16,078 nucleotides of DNA from DASSUW01 sp036257565 (GTDB lineage Bacteria; Actinomycetota; Thermoleophilia; Solirubrobacterales; Solirubrobacteraceae). Positions 13,278 to 16,078 of this stretch are shown piece after piece. Each line of letters opens with the position of its first letter. Position 1 is the first letter of the stretch. Under the pieces are notes generated by a model. That model was given only the letters and a program-made list of their open reading frames with translations, did no database searches and had not been told where the DNA came from. Where the stretch lies: positions 1 through 16,078 of the forward strand of contig DATAFH010000117.1 of assembly GCA_036257565.1 (NCBI GenBank), in the 5' to 3' direction. The translations under genes and the position numbers were made by a program.

Positions 13278-13948
13278 ACATCCTCACGCCGAGCGTGAAC
13301 AATCTCACGGCGCGGATCTTCGTGCGGGCGGCGGGGCTCGACTTCGAGGAGGTCGACGTGTGGGGCAAGACCACGGCGCCGGAGTTCCTCGCCAGGTACC
13401 CCGCGCACCTGACGCCGATGCTCGAGGAGGAAGGGCTCCCCCGGGGCTCACTGGGGGAGAGCTGCGCGATCATGGCCTACCTGTGCAACAAGCACGGGCT
13501 CGACCGCTTCTACCCGGCCGACCCGGGCGAGCGGGCGATGGTCGACAACGCGAACTTCTACCTGATCGGCACCGTGTATCCGCTCGTGGCGCGGGCCACG
13601 TACCCGACGCTCGGCTTCCCGCAGTACGCGGGCGAGGTGGCGACCTCGGCGGCGGACGAGGAGATGAAGGCGCAGGCCCAGCGGGACGCGGAGGCTGCGC
13701 TCGCCGACCCGCTCGACGTCTATCGCTCGTTCTTCCTCGAGGGCCGGCGCTTCATCGGCGGGGACCACCCGTCGATCGCCGACATCCGGCTGGCCGCCAC
13801 GCTCGAGTTCCTGCGCGCGATCGACTACGAGCTCCCGGACTGGGCCGAGGAGTTCATGGGCGCGATGGAGTCGACGCTCGGCGACGCCTATTCGGAGCCG
13901 GCTGCCGACGTGCGCGGCTACGTCGAGTCGGTGAAGTCGGCCACCTGA
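13259..13948 (+). CDS. Glutathione S-transferase family protein
   Basis: This 229-residue protein has the two-domain GST layout. Seen: a thioredoxin-like N-terminal domain with LTPSVNNLTAR (9-19, Ser12 at the thiol-activating position), the cis-proline region HLTPML (50-55, Pro53), GES (66-68, the glutathione gamma-glutamyl-binding Ser), then a helical C-terminal domain with PSIADIRLAATLEFL (171-185, N-capping box and hydrophobic staple). It may bind glutathione or another low-molecular-weight thiol. Most actinobacteria make mycothiol instead of glutathione, so the natural thiol is unclear. It is the last gene of the four-gene module, started by a strong Shine-Dalgarno site, and its end overlaps the convergent phosphatase gene by 31 bp. 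Roles in isomerisation or dehalogenation of ring-cleavage products are possible, not shown. Confidence 0.85.
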   Translation: MAENTLNILTPSVNNLTARIFVRAAGLDFEEVDVWGKTTAPEFLARYPAHLTPMLEEEGLPRGSLGESCAIMAYLCNKHGLDRFYPADPGERAMVDNANFYLIGTVYPLVARATYPTLGFPQYAGEVATSAADEEMKAQAQRDAEAALADPLDVYRSFFLEGRRFIGGDHPSIADIRLAATLEFLRAIDYELPDWAEEFMGAMESTLGDAYSEPAADVRGYVESVKSAT

Positions 13949-15333
13949 GCCCGCGGGCAGCGGCGGAGCACGACGGCTGCCGTGTCGTCGCCGACGCTGT
14001 CGGCGGCGGCGCGGACGTCGCCGAGCAGCCGCTCGGCGTCGGGGACGTCGTGCGCCGACAGCAGCCGCTCGACCTCGCAGCGGCCGAGCCGCACGCCGTC
14101 CACGCGGGCGTCCTCGAGGCCGTCGGTGAACAGGCAGACCGTGGCGCCGTCGGCGAGGTCGACGTGGTACTCGGGCCACGCGTCACCGAGCCCCAGGCCG
14201 ATCGGCGGCGCCGGCGTCTCGGTCTCCGGGTCGTGCGCGGTCCCGAGCACGATCGGCGGCGGGTGCCCCGCCTTGGCATAGGTCAGGCGGCCGCGCTCGA
14301 GGTCGTAGATCGCGGCGATGACGGTCACGAACTGGGGGCGCATGTCGGTGACCAGCAGGCGATCCGCATGGGCGAGCGCCTCGCCGACCGGATGGCCGTC
14401 GGCGAGCAGCGTGCGCAGGGTGTAGCGCGCGAGCGCCGCATGCTGCACGGAGTCGCGCCCGTGGCCGGAGACGTCGCCGAGCAGGACGCCGACGCGCCCG
14501 TCCTCGAGCGCGAACACGTCGTAGAAGTCGCCGCCCGCCGCGGGCCCGTCGGCGGGCCGGTACGCGGCGGTGACCGCCAGGCCGTCGAGTCCTTCGGGGA
14601 CGGGCGGGAGCAGCGCCCCGGAGAGCAGGCCGATGTCGTCGAGCAGCCCCGCCCGCTGCGCCTCCAGCGCGGCGCGCCGGCGCGACTGCCGGTAGGCGTT
14701 GAAGGCGAGCCAGAGCGCCAGGACGCCGAGGCCGCCAAGCGCCCACAAGACCGCAGAGGGCAGCGCCTTGACGAGCTCCACGATGCTGTCGGCGACGCGC
14801 TCCGCGCGGCTCCGCTCCTCGGCGGGCGCGGCTGCCGCGGCCGGCTCCACCGGCTGTGACGCGAGGGCCTGCGTGACGACGGGCGGGCGCGAGGTGCGGC
14901 GGCCGACGTCGCGCGGCGAGCCCCGGCGGGGCGACGCAGGGGCGGAGCGACGGCGGCGCGGCGCCCGGTCCGCCGCCGGCGACGGCGCCGTCCTGGCAGA
15001 GGTCGGCGGAGCGGCCGGTGCGGCCGGGGGCGGCGCGGGCGTCGCCGGCCGCGCGGGCGGCTCGGACGTCACCGGCGGCACGGCGGGCGGCGAGACCGGC
15101 ACGTCCGGCGTCGACGGCAGCTCGGGAAGCGCGGGCACCTCCGGGAGATCGGGCGCGCGCGGAAGCTCGGGGACCCGCGGCAACTCGGGGACACGCGGAA
15201 GCTCGGGCACGCGCGGAAGATCCGGTAGCGAGGGGAGGGGGGCGGGCAGCTCCGGGAGCTCCGCTGCGCTCGCTCCGGCCGGGACGGCGAGCAGCGCCGT
15301 CCCCAGCAGCGCGATGGTCACCGAACGACGCAT
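13918..15333 (-). CDS. Membrane-anchored PP2C/SpoIIE phosphatase with proline-rich ectodomain
   Basis: This 471-residue protein has, in order: a signal peptide (1 to about 24, ending ASAAE), a proline-rich region (25-110) with a six-residue repeat RVPELP, a Pro/Ala/Arg-rich stretch (111-170), one transmembrane helix (about 193-212, AVLWALGGLGVLALWLAF), a short charged helix (214-236) and a SpoIIE/RsbU-type PP2C domain (240-458). Catalytic-metal motifs are present: GGDFYDVF (267-274), GDVSGHG (286-292), FTDGLEDAR (402-410) and GDDTAAVVL (448-456), so it should be an active serine phosphatase. Family knowledge: RsbU-like enzymes dephosphorylate anti-anti-sigma factors. No STAS or anti-sigma gene is in the window. 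The N-terminal region would lie outside the membrane and the phosphatase inside. The ATG at 15333 is preceded by a hairpin (15343-15374). Confidence 0.9.
   Translation of the reverse strand: MRRSVTIALLGTALLAVPAGASAAELPELPAPLPSLPDLPRVPELPRVPELPRVPELPRAPDLPEVPALPELPSTPDVPVSPPAVPPVTSEPPARPATPAPPPAAPAAPPTSARTAPSPAADRAPRRRRSAPASPRRGSPRDVGRRTSRPPVVTQALASQPVEPAAAAAPAEERSRAERVADSIVELVKALPSAVLWALGGLGVLALWLAFNAYRQSRRRAALEAQRAGLLDDIGLLSGALLPPVPEGLDGLAVTAAYRPADGPAAGGDFYDVFALEDGRVGVLLGDVSGHGRDSVQHAALARYTLRTLLADGHPVGEALAHADRLLVTDMRPQFVTVIAAIYDLERGRLTYAKAGHPPPIVLGTAHDPETETPAPPIGLGLGDAWPEYHVDLADGATVCLFTDGLEDARVDGVRLGRCEVERLLSAHDVPDAERLLGDVRAAADSVGDDTAAVVLRRCPRAQVADFTDST
15160..15213 (-). repeat. Tandem 18-bp repeat coding for RVPELP
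   Basis: Three perfect copies at the protein level of RVPELP (residues 41-58 of the phosphatase) run in tandem, flanked by weaker copies (SLPDLP before; RAPDLP, EVPALP after) over residues 35-70. The DNA copies use different synonymous codons (for example CTT/TTG for Leu, CGC/CGT/CGG for Arg), so the peptide repeat has been kept while the DNA diverged. Confidence 0.85.
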
Positions 15334-15342
15334 GGCACGAGG

Positions 15343-15374
15343 GCCTCGCGGGCTGCATCGGCCGCCCGCGAGGC
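15343..15374 (-). promoter_or_regulatory. Stem-loop between TAP-like hydrolase and phosphatase
   Basis: Perfect 11-bp inverted repeat GCCTCGCGGGC (15343-15353) and GCCCGCGAGGC (15364-15374) with a 10-nt loop. On the minus strand it begins 36 nt after the hydrolase stop and ends 9 nt before the phosphatase ATG. It could be a terminator without a T-tract. Because the only GAGG near the ATG is inside its 3' arm, it could also hide the ribosome-binding site. Confidence 0.55.
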
Positions 15375-15410
15375 GCGCTTGATGCCGGTGTCAGCTTCCG
15401 GACGCCTGGT

Positions 15411-16078
15411 CTACGGCTTGACCGCCTCGGCCAGCGCCCGCTCTTCCTCGGTCATCTCCGGCAGCGGGTCGAAGGGCCGCAGATCCGGCTGGCACACCGT
15501 CCCTCGCGGCGGCGTCTGGACCGCGATCAGGTACCGCTCGACCGCCGTCACGACGCACGTGCTCTGCAGGAACGCGGTGTGCCCGAACGAGTCGAGCGTG
15601 AGCAGCCGCGCGTTGCCCATCCGCCGCTGGGTGGACACCGCGCCCTCGTACGGTGTGGCCGGATCGCCCTGGCGGTTGCCGACCAGCAGCACCGGGTTCG
15701 CGGTCTCGCGGTCCCACGGGCCGGTGTAACGGTCCTCGTCGCGGACCGGCCAGGTGGCGCAGGGCAGCACGAAGTACAGCCACGGGGAGCCGAAGTAGGG
15801 CGCCAGGCGATCGGCCAGATGCGCCCAGAACGGCCACACGAAGGGGTTCCGCGGGTTGTCGGAGTCGGCGCACTCGACGGCCGGCGCCCACTCCAGCCCG
15901 ACGTAGGGCTCCTCCTGCCGGACCGCACGGGTCAGACCCTGGCCGATGAGCCGCTCCACGCGCGCGTGGCGCAGGTAGTGGACGCTCCGCCGCGCCTCGG
16001 TGGCCTCCCACAGCTCCTGCAGGACCGCGGCCAGCAGCGGCGAGTTCGACGGGCTGTACAGCGAGCCGAGCGTCAGGT
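15411..16078 (-). CDS. TAP-like alpha/beta hydrolase (5' end beyond window)
   Basis: The frame is open to the right edge: 221 residues upstream of a TAG at 15411-15413 are visible, and the start lies outside. The C-terminal part matches the TAP-like hydrolase domain of tripeptidyl-aminopeptidase-type exported proteases: NPVLLVGNRQGDPATPYEGA with the catalytic Asp in DPATP, then LLTLDSFGHTAFLQS with the catalytic His, then a short cysteine-containing tail. Conserved W/P-rich text earlier (VWPFWAHLADR, CATWPVRD) is typical of the family's lid region. The nucleophile Ser elbow and any signal peptide are past the edge. Family knowledge: these are usually secreted peptidases or lipases. It is 77 bp upstream of the phosphatase gene on the same strand, separated by a hairpin. 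Confidence 0.8.
   Translation of the reverse strand, partial: LTLGSLYSPSNSPLLAAVLQELWEATEARRSVHYLRHARVERLIGQGLTRAVRQEEPYVGLEWAPAVECADSDNPRNPFVWPFWAHLADRLAPYFGSPWLYFVLPCATWPVRDEDRYTGPWDRETANPVLLVGNRQGDPATPYEGAVSTQRRMGNARLLTLDSFGHTAFLQSTCVVTAVERYLIAVQTPPRGTVCQPDLRPFDPLPEMTEEERALAEAVKP

Noticed and set aside
15112..15255. Possible CRISPR array or mobile minisatellite in the period-18 repeat
   Set aside because: The period equals six codons, the copies differ synonymously, there are no spacers, and the repeat is in frame with the phosphatase gene.
1..16078. tRNA, rRNA, riboswitch, insertion sequence, phage attachment site or CRISPR array
   Set aside because: I saw no cloverleaf-like segments, transposase motifs, terminal inverted repeats with target duplications, or regularly spaced repeats in the few intergenic gaps.

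Overview
This is a 16 kb stretch of a very GC-rich bacterial chromosome. Genes are densely packed on both strands, many start codons overlap the preceding stop, and several genes appear to be leaderless. The base composition and the gene families (TrpB2, a Rrf2-controlled SUF cluster, a degenerate metallo-beta-lactamase-fold family, a short citrate-synthase-like protein next to a PaaK-type ligase) suggest an actinobacterium, most likely of the class Thermoleophilia (Solirubrobacter/Gaiella type). That placement is an inference from family resemblance; no rRNA or other marker gene is present.

Layout. (1) 1-2150, minus strand: a secreted alpha/beta hydrolase cut by the left edge, and upstream of it an orphan TrpB2-type tryptophan synthase beta chain. 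(2) 2292-3382, plus: a decayed 5'-nucleotidase without its N-terminal catalytic half and with a frameshift, closed by a strong hairpin terminator at 3398-3425. (3) 3476-5302, minus: the ribosome-associated GTPase TypA/BipA. (4) 5303-5572: a divergent intergenic region holding the remnant of a PIN-domain (VapC-like) toxin and a palindromic operator with a leaderless promoter. (5) 5573-8445, plus: an iron-sulfur cluster assembly operon, rrf2 - sufC - sufS - sufU, tightly coupled but lacking sufB, sufD and sufT. (6) 8480-10663, plus: a Tat-exported cyclase-family metal hydrolase, a metallo-beta-lactamase-fold protein without the canonical metal motif, and a SAM methyltransferase. (7) 10697-13948, plus: four translationally coupled genes, a citryl-CoA lyase-like protein, a PaaK-like acyl-CoA ligase, a VOC-superfamily protein and a GST-like protein, with a recognisable promoter in front. 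(8) 13918-16078, minus: a membrane-anchored PP2C/SpoIIE phosphatase with a secreted proline-rich repeat region, and a TAP-like alpha/beta hydrolase cut by the right edge.

How the genes work together. In the SUF operon SufS strips sulfur from cysteine, SufU accepts it, SufC is the ATPase of the scaffold complex, and the three-cysteine Rrf2 protein probably senses cluster status and represses its own operon; the SufB/SufD scaffold must be encoded elsewhere. The four-gene module at 10697-13948 is the best candidate for an undescribed system: acid activation to a CoA thioester, a citrate-synthase-fold protein lacking two usual catalytic residues, a metal-dependent VOC protein and a thiol-transferase-fold protein. 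Its substrate cannot be read from the sequence.
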